From: Gonatopus flavifemur
Taxonomy: Eukaryota; Arthropoda; Insecta; Hymenoptera; Dryinidae
Reading direction: 5' to 3'
Assembly (NCBI GenBank): GCA_018340375.1
Contig: JAFFJZ010000001.1
Span: 41,408,001-41,472,000, forward strand
Length of the DNA: 64,000 bases
The notes beneath the pieces were generated by a model. The model saw only the letters and a list, made by a program, of their open reading frames with translations, ran no database searches and had not been told where the DNA came from. A program made the translations under genes and the position numbers. Below, piece by piece: positions 22,309 to 33,983 of this stretch (positions within the stretch are counted from its first letter, which is position 1; each line of letters begins with the position of its first letter).

Positions 22309-23559
22309 TGCGTTAATAAAGGAGTGAAACATAATTTGAATTATATGATCCATGACAACACTTTATAGGCTTCTGCATACATGGCTTATGGATACTTAAC
22401 TTTTTTTGTAACAATTAAGTGACATACCTCTACGTTCGAAAAATGTTCCCCGGGCTGAGTGTAGTTTTACCGTTCACAATAACACGCAAAAGAAATTATT
22501 CCCTTCTATAATCTCGCGTTTTCTATCATGTTTTTACAATTTCCCTCTTGCGATCGGCAATCAAAGATTATAAGATGTAGAATAACTAACAAGTATCCAG
22601 TTCTTGCATTGAAACAAAAGAAAACTTCAGTAGTGCTAAAAACTAGAGGACTTTCTACTAGGGAAATACTTTCTGGAGAAAGCAACAGCCATCGACAAAC
22701 GAATCAAATTCCCATAAAACGTATGAAGAATATAGTTCAAAATACATAATCCCAGATATTGTTTCTACGTCTGCTACATATCCCAGAACATAATTCTTTC
22801 TATCCTGCGTTCGAATCTGATAGCTTATCGTCCAAATTTCAATTTTCTACTCGGAAGATCACATCCTTGCAACTCAACTCCTCGGATTTCTCTCTCGATT
22901 AGTAAATGACAAACCTCCTGATTCAATTGTTACAATTGAAATATTTTCAATGCTGCGTTCTCTTCTCCCTCCTCTCTCCCATTCGATATTTTTTTCCAAG
23001 TTTTATGCTTGTAAAAGACTCAAAAAAGGCGGCTAAATAAAGCTCTCAAGTTGTTCGTTCTACTCATAGCTTTTATACAGCCGCACAGAGCAGTATATAC
23101 TTCCGTCGAATAGAAGCCAGCAATTTCTGTCTCTTCGCCCACCACAGAAAGGTATCTCTCTTCGACCGTTCTCTTCCTCTCCTCACCCTCTTATATGCGG
23201 TAACGGGATTTCTTTGCGGCGATAAGAAACGTGCCCGACATTACGTGCTTCTTTCTACTTTGTACACACAGATAAAGATGTGCCTGTGTACGCTCGTACG
23301 TAGAGAGAAAAACTGGAGTAAAAGGAACCAAGGACGCCGAACAAGTACCTCAAATTTGCACTATAAGCGAAAGCGAATGGAATAGACAGAAAGAGGAATA
23401 CAAGTGAAACTGAAATGTCTTCAAACGGAGTAACCCTCAACTTGATAAAGCACGCTCTCCGAATAGAAGATTATATTTTAAACCTTGAATTAAATATTTC
23501 GGAATATAACGTGAGACACACATAGTCCCTTTAAATCTAATCCTTTGGCTCTCGGTGTT
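22309..23559. other. Gene-less stretch
   Basis: No supported gene. A CT-rich tract lies at about 22960-22985, and moderately CpG-rich sequence at about 23090-23300. A single CTTTCTACTAGGG at about 22650 resembles one end of the CCCTAGTAGAAAT family. Confidence 0.3.
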
Positions 23560-23757
23560 CGTATTCATGATGGAGTATAAAATAACGCCTCCGATGTAAA
23601 CCACAATACATGTCAGAATGATAAACAGTAGTACGTTCACGTATATACTAGCTGCAACGACGACGAAATAAGGTGGCAAAGAACGCGACGAAGACAACGG
23701 TAACAACAACGACGGTGTCGACACTGTCGGCGGAGCATCCGGCGTAACAGAGAATTG
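23560..23757 (-). CDS. Possible exon encoding a membrane-spanning segment (unrecognised)
   Basis: Read on the minus strand, the frame is open and gives a proline/serine-rich stretch (PDAPPTVSTPSLLLPLSS) followed by a hydrophobic run long enough to cross a membrane (for example LLFIILTCIVVYIGGVILY), then polar residues. A TAA closes the frame just upstream at about 23761-23763. A usable acceptor, CCGACAG followed by TGTCG, lies at about 23721-23730. The DNA is rich in CpG and ACG/GTC triplets, which by themselves can create open frames with valine and leucine. The gene, if real, is not recognised. A non-coding CpG-rich conserved block is the main alternative. Confidence 0.2.
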
Positions 23758-24045
23758 CAATTAAGTCTGACGACACTGAATTTATGGAAATAGTCGTCAC
23801 TCCTATTCCCATCCTTCTCCTTCTTTATGCTCGTGTCAAGCAAAATTTGTACACTTAAACAACTCGAATACGGTAACATAGCTTACTTTTGCGATTTTTA
23901 TACTAAATTTCATAATTATTAGGTGAATATCCACACCCTTTGATAAATTTAATAAAATGATAAATTTCTATCAATTTGCCAAAGATTGAATTCAACAACA
24001 AACGGAGTGTATATGATTACCCTGCTTGGTATTCTCTGACAGGAG

Positions 24046-25351
24046 CTACCCAGGTGAAAATTGACGATTGGCACTAGGATGGCGCAACACTGACAAAGAT
24101 TGGCCGAGCCTGGGCGGTTAGCAAGGTGCAAGCTTGAAATGATAACATCGTTACAGGCTCCATTGATGTATTCTGCCAATCACGGACCAACATTGGTACG
24201 ATTATGGCAGTCAAATCAAACATCATAGACAACCCTTGACAAAATTTGTCGCTCGATTTAAATCGAAGATTGGATCATGCTTGTACTCATTACGAATCAA
24301 GACTGATGGACGAATTTTTTTATGGTCTGCCAATGGTCAGATGTTTTATGCATTCAAAGGAGGTACCATCATTTATTACACATAAATGATGTTGACTGCT
24401 AAATTTGAGTCAATACTATAATAGTACTGAGTCAATATTCGGCCAAAATTGATTCAAGGTTGCGACAATCCCGCGCCAACGTTGAGCCAATGTTGTGCCG
24501 ATGTTCAACTCTATGTTGAACGATTGCAAAAATATAATAAAAATTCAGAGTCATATATTCCCGACATCGATTGCTTCCCCTCCACACATGTTAAGAAGTA
24601 CAGCCCGAACCTGAAATATTTTATACAACCAGGGCCAGAGAATCTCTGTACACATTGAAACGAAGAAACTTATTTGATTGATCCAATACAAGATGTGTTT
24701 ATAAGTTTAATATAACTCAATGTTTACTGGTTACCTTACAAATCAATTAAATCAAGTATACTTCAAATTCTGATGTCCACGAGTCCATGGGTCTGCACAG
24801 CTAAAATCTCTCCTTCGATGAAGGACCTATGATGAAGACAAGAATTTTCAAACAGAAGGTTATATGATGCTTATATATCAACCACATAGTTCGTTGAGCG
24901 CTTGCGAGAAACGAACCGAGCGTTGGAAACAATACCGAAGGGTGGCGCTTTGACATTGGACGCGGGAATTTTTGTATGGAGACGTATAATTGAGGATCGT
25001 GGCTAGCCTGAGTCAAGCTTTGACCAGGCCTGGCACGGCATTGGGTACTCATTTCTTCTAAACGTTGTCAACGTTTGGATTAATATTCAGCCGTGCTATG
25101 AAATTGTTCGTATGAAGTTAATTTCTCTTGTCCAAACGATATTGGGACAACGATGAACCATGATTGGCACAATCTTGAGCCAATGATGGATTGATCATTG
25201 GAAATTATGATTCCCAACATTGGTGCAACATTGTGCCACTTGTCAGTCAACGTTGGCTCGATATAGATTTCCAAGCCTTGGATGTCAGCATTGCGCCTAT
25301 CTATTTTCCATCGTCAGTATTGGCGCAAGCAAGAAATTTTCACGTGGGTAG
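24046..25351. mobile_element. Large degenerate element rich in TTGGC/GCCAA words
   Basis: CTACCCAGGTGAAAATTGA at the left is matched in inverse by AATTTTCACGTGGGTAG at the right. The outer thirds (24060-24510 and 25090-25340) are packed with words such as GATTGGCAC, GAGCCAATG, CCAACATTGG, GTGCCA and TTGGCGCAA in both orientations. The middle (about 24560-25060) lacks these words and may be a later insertion. No intact frame. Confidence 0.45.
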
Positions 25352-25356
25352 GGATT

Positions 25357-25454
25357 CCCATGTGTGCACAAACATTGAGCCAACTTCAGCCCTTCCTGGC
25401 GCGTAATTGGCCAGCATTTGCCAAGAATGGCCTGAAATTGAGTCTGTGTTGATG
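25357..25454. repeat. Small inverted repeat beside the TTGGC-rich element
   Basis: CCCATGTGTGCACAAACA on the left faces TGTTGATGCACACAGGGG on the right. The interior keeps the GCCAA/TTGGC style. It may be an end fragment of the same family as 24046-25351. Confidence 0.4.
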
Positions 25455-25609
25455 CACACAGGGGTCGTCAAAAATCATCTCTACCCGGATGTGAACAATC
25501 GGCGGTATTAGAAAAAATTCACCCCGAATGGGACGATTTTTACACCGCGTGGGGCCATTCTAACCCCATTTGGAGTTATTTCGATAACAAGTCGAGTAAG
25601 CGTCATATC

Positions 25610-25715
25610 AGCACTCGCTAGGCCCGTACAAGTTCCCCGCCAGCCCTAGACTGTTCCTAGCCCTTGGCTAGATTCTCGTGAGGGCCTAGACAGTTCCGTG
25701 AATGGCGTTGCTGGG
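25610..25715. repeat. G+C-rich imperfect hairpin
   Basis: GCCCTAGACTGTTCC is followed by the inverse-like GGGCCTAGACAGTTCC, with CTAGCC.TTGGCTAG between them, and CCCCGCCAGC faces GCGTTGCTGGGG. The block stands out by base composition. Origin is unclear. Confidence 0.35.
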
Positions 25716-27063
25716 GAAATTTCAAGGTGAACTTCTATGGAATCCACGCTACACTTTTGACAGTGCAATTAAGAACCGAGAGCAGTCGTAGTCGAAATTT
25801 CCTGATTTTTCTCAGTGTACGGTAGGGCAACGAAATTCGAGGAAGTGTGGTGGTTTTATGAGCCTGAAAACATTCAACGAAACCCTCAACACTGAACGTT
25901 TCAAGCCTTTCGTTGAACAAAAAATCGTGAATAAAATGATATAACAAACTTCTAAAAGAAAAAGCACGATTATTTTCCAAATTACAATACAAAGAATGTG
26001 TGTATTCTAATGAGTCATTTCATTCCGATTACTGTTTTTCCAAAGTACTGTTTCAATGGTAAACGAAATCCAATACATATACATCGAAACAAAATTGCAA
26101 GAAGGAGAAGACAACTCTGTGAAAAGAATTTCAAGTGAGGACTTTTCGATGTCATTAGTACGAGATACACGTAGAAACACTTACGTAGGTATTGGTAAGC
26201 TTAAGAGGTGCACTCTGGACGCACGTGGCATTATATCGTAGGGTGAACGAAAACGAATTGCATCGGTTAGGGATTACTATTGGACCATGAGGGGAAAAGT
26301 GGCAAGCCAAGTCGAGTAGAATCGAGTTGAACAAAAGGACTTGCTTGCAAGTCATACATGTTTCATATTCATGAAATTCCACTTCAACCTTCTTCCCATC
26401 CTCCTGGGATCTGTGATGGTATGGGTGGAACTGTTCGACGTGCCTCCACATGTCCGTTCTTCCATGTTTGTCTAAATTTATGGCATCACTAATTGGCTTT
26501 CCCAGTCAAACTCCTGTGAGTGCTTCAGCCGAAAACCAGTGATGCCTGTTTTACATTCGATGAATGCAACCTGGGATACATCGTTTGAGGGAAGAGAAGA
26601 GAACATATTATTGCACATTCGAGCGGAAGAAGAACTCAAGTTCGTGGTATACGTTCACGGTACAACATAGGTACGTGCGCGCATATGTTTCAAAAGCGTT
26701 GCATTTTGTAATTCTCTAACCCACTCGTACTTTTCATTTCTTGCTCAGTGATTTATCAAACGATACTTTTGTACCGACGATCATTTTTGCTTATTCACCT
26801 TCGATTGTACTGCAATTTATGAGACATTTTTTCCCGACCTTATTCATTCGCAGATACATCAAACGTGCTGGAAAAATGATTACGTTTCAGATGCGTGAAT
26901 CTCAATAACGAAAATTTCTGCATCGTGTGGGAGATTTATCGATTAGACGAAAGATATTATTTTGAATGAATTATTTCATCTCTGACGGGTTCGTGTGGGT
27001 TTAACTGAATTCAGTTAACAGCTGGGGAATTTAGTCACTTTAGATAAAATTTTAATTGAGCTA
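25716..27063. other. Gene-less stretch
   Basis: No supported gene. At about 27013-27060 a fragment of MITE family B (CAGCTGGGGAATTTAGTCACT) abuts the next element. Confidence 0.3.
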
Positions 27064-28037
27064 CAATCTAAATCCAAGTGTTTTATCTTAATACGCTTAG
27101 AGGGTTCCAAATATAACAACTCATCTGAAACTCATTCAACCCACGACAATTTATCCCCACGACAATGCATCCCACACACTTCCACCCCACAAAGAACTGA
27201 ACCCAACTTTCATTCAACCCGATATCAATTGAACATCGCGCAAATTCCACTTGATGAAAATTCAACCCACACATTTGCGGAAGCAATTGCATTCAACCTA
27301 ACAACACAATTGGATGTATAAAAGTAAGGACAAACGAAAACGCCCACCAACCAGTATGTGCACAACCGCACATTTCGTAAATTATACGAAATGCGTATTG
27401 AGATCTAAGATATTGAATTCAAATTTCAAGCCACATCTTTCGAATCAAAGGAAACCTATTCACAATCCTACTCAACTCCACAGTAAAATCTTGTTCCAAA
27501 CTTATCATTCTATTTCGAAAAAGAATAAAAATTGAGAACAAGAAAAAAAATAAAAACAAGAACAACGGGACAAATTGCAATTGCCATCAATGAGCGAAGG
27601 GACGAACTACGACAGGGTTAAATTGCCGCAGAGACAAACCCTGTTTGGGATAACACTGCAAAAATTGCCGTCCAAAATATGTCTCAAAATAAGACATGAT
27701 ATGTTTGATCATTCAAATCAAACACTTGACTGTTTTAACTGGAAAACATCAGTATCTTATTTCGCGACAATGGCGTTCGAATATGTTTGCTTTCAAAGCG
27801 GAGTTCAATTGTCGTGGGGAATAATGTCAGACTACCCGCTCAGAGTATTTCAATCGGGTAAACACTTTTTAACCACTTAAAAGCGTGTAAATATACTTAT
27901 GAAACGGACGAATTGCTTCATTATAAAATACTTAATCTAAGTTACCAACATATTCACACACTTTTGAGAGTTTAAAAAGTAACTACACGATTTAAACACT
28001 CTAAGTGTATTGAAATAAAACACTTGAATTTGCAGTG
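27064..28037. mobile_element. MITE family C, copy 2, split by an insertion
   Basis: The left end (AATCCAAGTGTTTTATCTTA, then ATACGCTTAG) and right end (ATAAAACACTTGAATTTGCAGTG) are inverted. They match the ends of 17590-17791. The right part also shares CACTTAAAAGCGTGTAAATA with that copy. About 750 bp in the middle are foreign and listed separately. Confidence 0.55.
27101..27850. mobile_element. Insertion inside family C element, CCCACGACAAT-rich
   Basis: This segment has no counterpart in the 17590-17791 copy. Its two sides carry inverted words: TTATCCCCACGACAAT with CTTAGAGGGTTCC on the left, and ATTGTCGTGGGGAATAATG with CTACCCGCTCAGAG on the right. ATTCAACCC recurs on the left. Two plus-strand frames within it (27314-27535 and 27575-27880) lack recognisable domains. 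The transposon type is not determined. Confidence 0.4.
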
Positions 28038-28959
28038 CAGTGAGGGACATTACACTCCATCGAATTCATATCCATATACACTTCTGGAAGAATTTTCATC
28101 TCACATTTCGATTCCACAGCACATGACCCAGTTTCCCTACAAAATTTGTCAAAAATCATCACAAATTTCCTTATGTAGCTTCGTTTCCATAGATTTCGTT
28201 CTAGATTTCTCAGTTACTTTGGATAAAATATGATATTTTATGGCAGACGTGCTATATTTCAAGAATACATCAAATAGATTTTACGCGTGTTTCTTTTATC
28301 ATAATGAAATATTGGATTCTATGGAATTCTAGGGAGTTTTGATTTGATTTCCTTCTCCTATTTCTTCCTTTCGGCAATGACAATCAGATAAATCAATAAG
28401 GCTCAACTTCTCTGTCACAAGAAAGACATTGATACACTTAGTGAAGTGTGCAAACTGTCATAGCGCACGTTTCCGCGTACTTTACAGGGTTTTCCTATTA
28501 CGCGCCTCGATACTTTTCCTAAGAATAGAATGGAAGGGTAAGTACGTAAGTACTTTCCGAAGTTTGATCCCTCTCAAATTGAACCTAAGACGGAAGGAAG
28601 GAAGCAACGAAATGCTTACGAGAAACCTTTACTTGGTTCGATGAGTACCATTTCCCGCCCTCTTTTCCCCTTTCTCCCATTTTTATTTCCCTTTCTATGC
28701 TATTTCACTTCTCCCCGTTTCAAGAGATTTGTAACTCCAAGTAGAATATCGAGCACTTTGCTAATAAAGTTCAAGAGATTAGTGGTTAAGTCAATAGTTG
28801 TTGCATCGTACAGAAGAAAATATAGTAGTTAATATTATCTGACAATAACAGTGAATTTGTGAAATGTATTTTTCATGATAGTAGTTTAACGACAGTTACA
28901 TTGAACTTTCGCTGTGAAAATATCAAAAAATGGATACAGAGGATTGAAGAGGGGCCGCT
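28038..28959. other. Gene-less stretch
   Basis: AT-rich sequence with a CT-rich patch at about 28650-28720. No feature supported. Confidence 0.3.
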
Positions 28960-29454
28960 ACATTTATGACGCTCTACCATCCCGTAATGATCATCAGGCA
29001 ATGTCCACAGCTGATCAGGGATTGTGCCGGTAACTGCTGACGGGAATGACGGTGAGGTACCCATGAGAGACCTCGCAGGTACTGTAACAGCAATGTGTTT
29101 TTCCACGGGGTTATTTGGAAGTGAACAACAGAGCTTCGTCTCTCTTTGTCCGTAAGAGGCCGTGGTTTCCACGTGGTCTCCGCTGGGCAACACCTGCCTG
29201 GTTCATACGTGGGCTGAAAGAATTATTCCCTTTCAGGGACGACGTCCTTCGTTTAATGATACGACTGATTTTGAGTGGGAATCAGAAGTTGAAAAAGAGG
29301 GTTTGTCTGAGTCTGCTTCGCACGTAATGCCTGAATCGGATACCTCGGGCGTAGTTAGTACTTTGCATTCTGAACGGGAGGGTTTCGATGTCACCAGCTC
29401 TCGGCGGTGGATTGCACGTGATATAGCAAACTTTTCGTTCATTCGGCAAAGCAG
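28960..29454 (+). pseudogene. Coding-like stretch of unknown family, frame broken
   Basis: From about 28960 to 29454 the DNA is richer in G+C and reads like coding sequence on the plus strand, but in two frames. Roughly 29036-29160 gives ...DLAGTVTAMCFSTGLFG... up to a stop. From 29150 another frame is open through TWSPLGNTCLVHTWAE, then an acidic, serine-rich stretch (TTDFEWESEVEKEGLSES), then SRRWIARDIANFSF. A strong acceptor (ATTATTCCCTTTCAG, AG at 29235-29236) and a GCAG|GT donor at 29454-29455 could bound an exon of 218 bp, 29237-29454. So either it is a real exon of an unrecognised gene or a decayed gene, perhaps gag-like from a transposon. I see no catalytic or binding motif. Confidence 0.35.
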
Positions 29455-29592
29455 GTTTTTAAAAATCGCTATTTCAGGAAAATTTTTTCTTTACGTTTTC
29501 CTTCTAAACGATCTATGTAATGATTTTTTCTCAGATGTTTTCCTTCTCATTAAAAATCTCTTCAGAGGTTCTAGGAAAACAGAGCCATCATG

Positions 29593-29902
29593 CACTGAGA
29601 AAGAGGATTCGTTGAATTAAATAACTCTCTAAATCTGAATCAGTGGAATCTCACTGATTCCACAGTTATAAGTACACCACTAATTGCATCAGTTGCATTC
29701 CACTGCATAATCAGTGGATAGTCACTGATTCTGCAATTGGATGTTATTTTCACTGATCACAATTAGTCACGATTCACTATGAAAATCAGTGAATATTCAT
29801 TGATTCGCAGTGTATATGCACTGTTTCGCAGTGGTATACTTATCACTGTAATCCAGTGGAATTTCACTGATTCAGTTTTAGATAAAAGATTTGTTTGTAG
29901 TG
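29593..29902. mobile_element. CAGTG-rich palindromic element
   Basis: It starts CACTGAGAAAGAGGATTC and appears to end TTTGTTTGTAGTG. AATCAGTGGAATCTCACTGA near the left faces TCAGTGAAATTCCACTGG-type sequence (in inverse) near the right. AATCAGTG and CACTGATT recur many times inside. The flanking dinucleotides (TG, AA) do not match, so the right end is uncertain. Confidence 0.5.
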
Positions 29903-30447
29903 AATCAATCGTATAGTTGGATATGGCCAAAGAAATATTCATTGATATTTATTTCATCATATAGTTGATAAACAAAGCACATATTCTTTGGTGTCAACTT
30001 CATACTGATTATGATATAAGAAATATAAATTTGATAACAAGTCATATTTATTCAAATCAATTTCGATCAGCTTGGATCAAATAAATGATTTGGTTATAGT
30101 TAACAAATATGAATTTGTTGATTCAACGCAATGTTCGGTTATAATGAATAAGTTTCATTTGTATGAAACAATACTTCTTGAAAATGTACAACCAAATGCG
30201 TTGATTTGTCAGAAGAGAACCTTTTTATCAGTGTATTCACATCCTACCTTAGCATTGATACTTCTTTGATTTGCTCCTCTCTCCTTGTTTCTCACTGAAA
30301 ATCACCTGGATCCTCTAAGAGGTGGTCTAGATGTGAATCCAAAAAATGTACTTTGAAATCCACTAAGCAACCTAGTATCCTACAGTTTTTCACTATTTCC
30401 GCTATTATCTGTCTTTAATTGTAAATAATATTATATTACCCTGTCTA
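29903..30447. other. Gene-less stretch
   Basis: AT-rich sequence. Nothing supported. Confidence 0.3.
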
Positions 30448-30719
30448 CACTGAGAACCCGATGTCTCAGATTTAAAGCAAATTTCTTTGCCCTCATTCTG
30501 ATAAATCTTGTTTTCAATAGTAAAAATAGTTCATTCCAATGGAGAAATTTGTCTTTGGATTGAAATTATATTCTTTAAATTCAAGAAGGAATATATTTCT
30601 GTTTCAATTTAAAAATTCTTTGTTTCAATCTGATGAAAAATTCTTCCATTCAAAAAAATATTTATTAGAATGAGGGCAAAGAAAAATTCCTTCCAATCTA
30701 AGAAATTGGGTTCCCAGTG
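30448..30719. mobile_element. MITE, CACTGAGAACCC ends, TA duplication
   Basis: CACTGAGAACCCGATGTC on the left faces GGGTTCCCAGTG on the right, with TA at 30446-30447 and 30720-30721. The arms continue, for example CTTTGCCCTCATTCTGATAA against TTATTAGAATGAGGGCAAAG. Confidence 0.75.
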
Positions 30720-30754
30720 TATGATGATGAAAAACTACATAAATCTCGGCTCGA

Positions 30755-31005
30755 AATTTCAATTTCAAATCTCTATATCGCAATTGAATTGTGGACAAAA
30801 ATATTTTCTCGAAGTTTGAATCGTTTATAGAGCGAAACAAAAATTCAAACTCATGAAATCCCATGAATCATTGTCATTCATCCTCTCCAATTGATTTATT
30901 GGAACTAGAAACATCATGTAAGGAATGTATTGTAAGTTGAATATTGTGTTATTCGATTAGTAATTCGTTCTAATGAACGATTCAAATTTCAGCCACATAA
31001 AGAAA
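30755..31005. repeat. Dispersed repeat, copies 2 and 3 (INDSNF-type)
   Basis: On the minus strand about 30790-30870 reads TTTCGCTCTATAAACGATTC and resembles 6690-6755 and 52835-52905. On the plus strand 30973-31000 (AACGATTCAAATTTCAGCCAC) is a further short match in the opposite orientation. Boundaries are unclear. Confidence 0.4.
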
Positions 31006-31273
31006 CTGAATTTTGGAACCCTGGTAATATGGATTGCGGTAGAGATTTTTGTTTCACCTCCTCATAAAAAGTGCAGTAAATGTTCGAATTATCCGGTCGT
31101 TGGAAAATTGAACTGCCGACTTTATTTACCACCCGATTTCCAAACTGAGCAAAATTGAACATTGAACATAACAATGTAAATCCAGTACTGATGAAATTGG
31201 TGACACAAACAATTACATTCAACATAAATTTCGTTTGTTTATGACGTAGGTACGCTACAAAACCTCATAACCA

Positions 31274-31502
31274 CACAGTAAAAATTTCATATTAGATATT
31301 ACCATATTTATATTGTACTTCTGGGATATACTTGATTGTTCGTTATGAACCACAAATATACGAGTATTCACCATACTCTCTCGTGAGGATGAAGATAAAT
31401 ATATTATAATTTGGAATAAATATAGTTCTGAGCCTCATAATAAAGTATATCCCACGAGTAGCATAAAAATATAGTAATCTTTAATATAAACTTTTCTCTG
31501 TG
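31274..31502. mobile_element. MITE with CACAGT...CTCTGTG ends, CA duplication
   Basis: CA flanks at 31272-31273 and 31503-31504. The left end CACAGTAAAAATTTCATATT faces AATATAAACTTTTCTCTGTG. Inner arms include CTGGGATATACTT against AAGTATATCCCAC. The phrase AAAATATAGTAATCTTTAAT is shared with the ends of family A. Confidence 0.6.
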
Positions 31503-31638
31503 CAATAATACGATACATTTTTTCCTGGACATTACATCGGAATCATTGCTCCAAATTTGTGTGTATGTTGATATAGGGATTTCATTATTTTGATTCTCAT
31601 TAATATTTATATATTATGACATACAAAACCCATATAAA

Positions 31639-31639
<1 letters not shown>

Positions 31640-31672
<33 letters not shown>
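31640..31672. repeat. (TA)n microsatellite
   Basis: An uninterrupted run of about 16 TA units is followed by TTATCC. This is simple-sequence repeat DNA. Confidence 0.9.
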
Positions 31673-31675
<3 letters not shown>

Positions 31676-33006
31676 CCATACAAAACGATTTCAGCACACG
31701 GATTGCATGCTGTCAATTTATTGCTTCATCGAAATAAATCGAGTCATGAATTGATAAAGTATGAAATGAAGATGTACGCAGGAACATATGTACATAAAAT
31801 CACATACACATCGCATGATATGATCAATTCTGCATTTGCGTTTCATGATTTATCCAAGAAGTAACAAAAAATTTATTTCGCAACAGTAGTACAATCACAT
31901 ATTTGGGAACACAAAAAATACACACGATGAAATAAAAGGAAATTGAAAGGATATCATGAAAGAAGAATGTAACATAAATTACTCCATTTCAATATTTATA
32001 CCTCTTTGAAATGATTGAATATATTTCACTACCAAGATACTACACGATATACATCGAATGGCATCTCTACGGAAAGACGATAAATTGCCAGAATTTTTCG
32101 GTCTCCTCTTTTTTGTCTCCCTCATTTTCCTTATTTTTTCCTCCGAGTAGAGCGATGAGATAAAAAAAACTGATGTTCATCTACATGCTTCATTCGAGAA
32201 ATTGATATAAGTATCAAATGATTTACACGAAACTGTGTATCGTATCATGAATCCTTTATAGTACAGTGTGGAATGAGTGGATTAAAAAAGAAGAAGAATC
32301 GAGATGATGTTTCCAAATATCGCAGAAATATGTTTTATATTTCATACGATTCTTTTTTGTCAGTGTTTTTCTCAATATTTGTCATATCGATAAGGGATTT
32401 TCAATCTACTTTTTTTTAATCCTCTACCGCAAAATACGTCACGCGATAACATTTATTTTCAACACTGTACGCGAATTTTCACGTTATTTAGGAATTGACA
32501 ACGAATACGACTATTATCCTTTACAGATTAGTTCCACTATGCATTTCAGGGCCTTGACGGGAGTCAAATGCTGCACTATGGTATATTATTTGAATGCATA
32601 CGTACATATTTGTATGCATAAAAGAATGAATAGATGCAGGCATGAATGTACGTGCAACACGTAAGCTGCAAGTAGCTTGGAATTATTTGAGGTTCCAACG
32701 GATCGTGATTTTTATCAATTCATACATATAAAAAATCATCAACTATATTTTAGATTTTCTGCATCGGAACGTGTAACCAGATTACTTTACTCAAATTCAT
32801 GCACCAAAGCTACAAAAAAGAATACTATCGGTTCGAGAGGGTACCAGCACTGTGTCGCTAGCTAAATCTTTTTTCGCGAATTGTGCAAAACTAAAAGAAT
32901 GTAATCAAAATATCACTTTGTACAATCAATAAATATGATTTGTATAGAATAATATTTTGATTATATCGCTTCATTTCCGAATAATTTGTCGAAAACGGTT
33001 CGACTA
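31673..33006. other. Gene-less stretch
   Basis: AT-rich, with only short frames on either strand. No supported feature. Confidence 0.3.
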
Positions 33007-33503
33007 CACGGAAAAAAGAAAATGGAGAAATTTGCCGTATAAAATGACACGCGTCGCTTCAAGCCTTTAAATGGAAATTTTTGCAAAATATCTTGTCCAC
33101 TGAGAAAAATTTCCTTGTACAATTCCCCATCATTGCTGGTATATTCGGGATATACTCTGAAAATGACGAAACACGCTGTCGATTATGTGTGAACTTTGCA
33201 ATCATTCTAGCTATCTTCACTCGCTTTGGTCGTAGATGTTGATAGAATAACAGTTTAATTTACCGTGTTTGACAGTACATTTTGTAGTTTTCAGGTTATA
33301 TCCTACATTTACCAGCAATGATGGGAAATTGTACAAGAAAATTTTTCTCAGTGTCAAATAATTCACATCATAAGAGAAAAATCTATTTTTGATTTATAAT
33401 GTGAAGAATTCGATAATATATTTTTCAAAAATTCCTATTTGAAAACTCGAAGCGACGCGTTGTCATCCTATACGGTAAATTTCTCCATTTTCTTTTTTCC
33501 GTG
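33007..33503. mobile_element. Palindromic MITE with long arms (host of nested element)
   Basis: Arms of about 55 bp begin CACGGAAAAAAGAAAATGG and include GACACGCGTCGCTTC, repeated in inverse at 33450-33503 with few mismatches. TA flanks it at 33005-33006 and 33504-33505. A different element sits inside at 33098-33353. Confidence 0.8.
33098..33353. mobile_element. Nested MITE, CACTGAGAAAAATTT ends, TC duplication
   Basis: The ends CACTGAGAAAAATTTCCTTG and CAAGAAAATTTTTCTCAGTG are inverses, flanked by TC on both sides (33096-33097, 33354-33355). Arms continue with TTGTACAATTCCCCATCATT against AATGATGGGAAATTGTACAA and GCTGGTA against TACCAGC. Confidence 0.8.
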
Positions 33504-33522
33504 TAGTATCAGGGCATTGATA

Positions 33523-33983
33523 CACGGAGAAAAATGCAGGTCGAAAATATAGTAATCTTGAATAAAAATTTGAGAATATTTCTTAAAATCCGCGTTTTTC
33601 TTGAATGCATAATAAAGATAAACCGGTTCACTTTTTTGTGGAATTGTATTCGAAAAACAATGAAAAATTATCAATACTCAATAAAAAATAAAAAAACATA
33701 TGAACTTTCCAAATTTGCGTATGAGATTTCACAAAGTAAATAGTAGGATATTGAAATTTTGTTATTGTCTGTGTAAAATTTCACGCGCGATTTTTGGAAA
33801 TTTCATATGTTTCTCTATTTTTTATCAAGTATTGATAATTTTTCCTTATTTTTTTAATAAAATTCCATAAAAATGTGAACCATTTCATGTTTATTATGCA
33901 TTTAAGAAATACTCAGATTTTAAGAAACATTCTCAAATTTTTATCAAAGATTATTATATTTTCAACCTGCATTTTTCTCCGTG
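33523..33983. mobile_element. Palindromic MITE family A, copy 2
   Basis: The ends CACGGAGAAAAATGCAGG and their exact inverse are flanked by TA (33521-33522, 33984-33985). It matches 13527-14141 along its length except for the nested insert there, and lies only 19 bp from the preceding element. A frame across it (33534-33743) arises from the repeat and is not taken as a gene. Confidence 0.85.

Noticed and set aside
22795..22830. GTTCGAATC word resembling a tRNA T-loop
   Set aside because: No matching acceptor stem, D-arm or anticodon arm could be found upstream.
31616..31864. Plus-strand frame rich in IYIYIY
   Set aside because: Produced by the (TA)n microsatellite.
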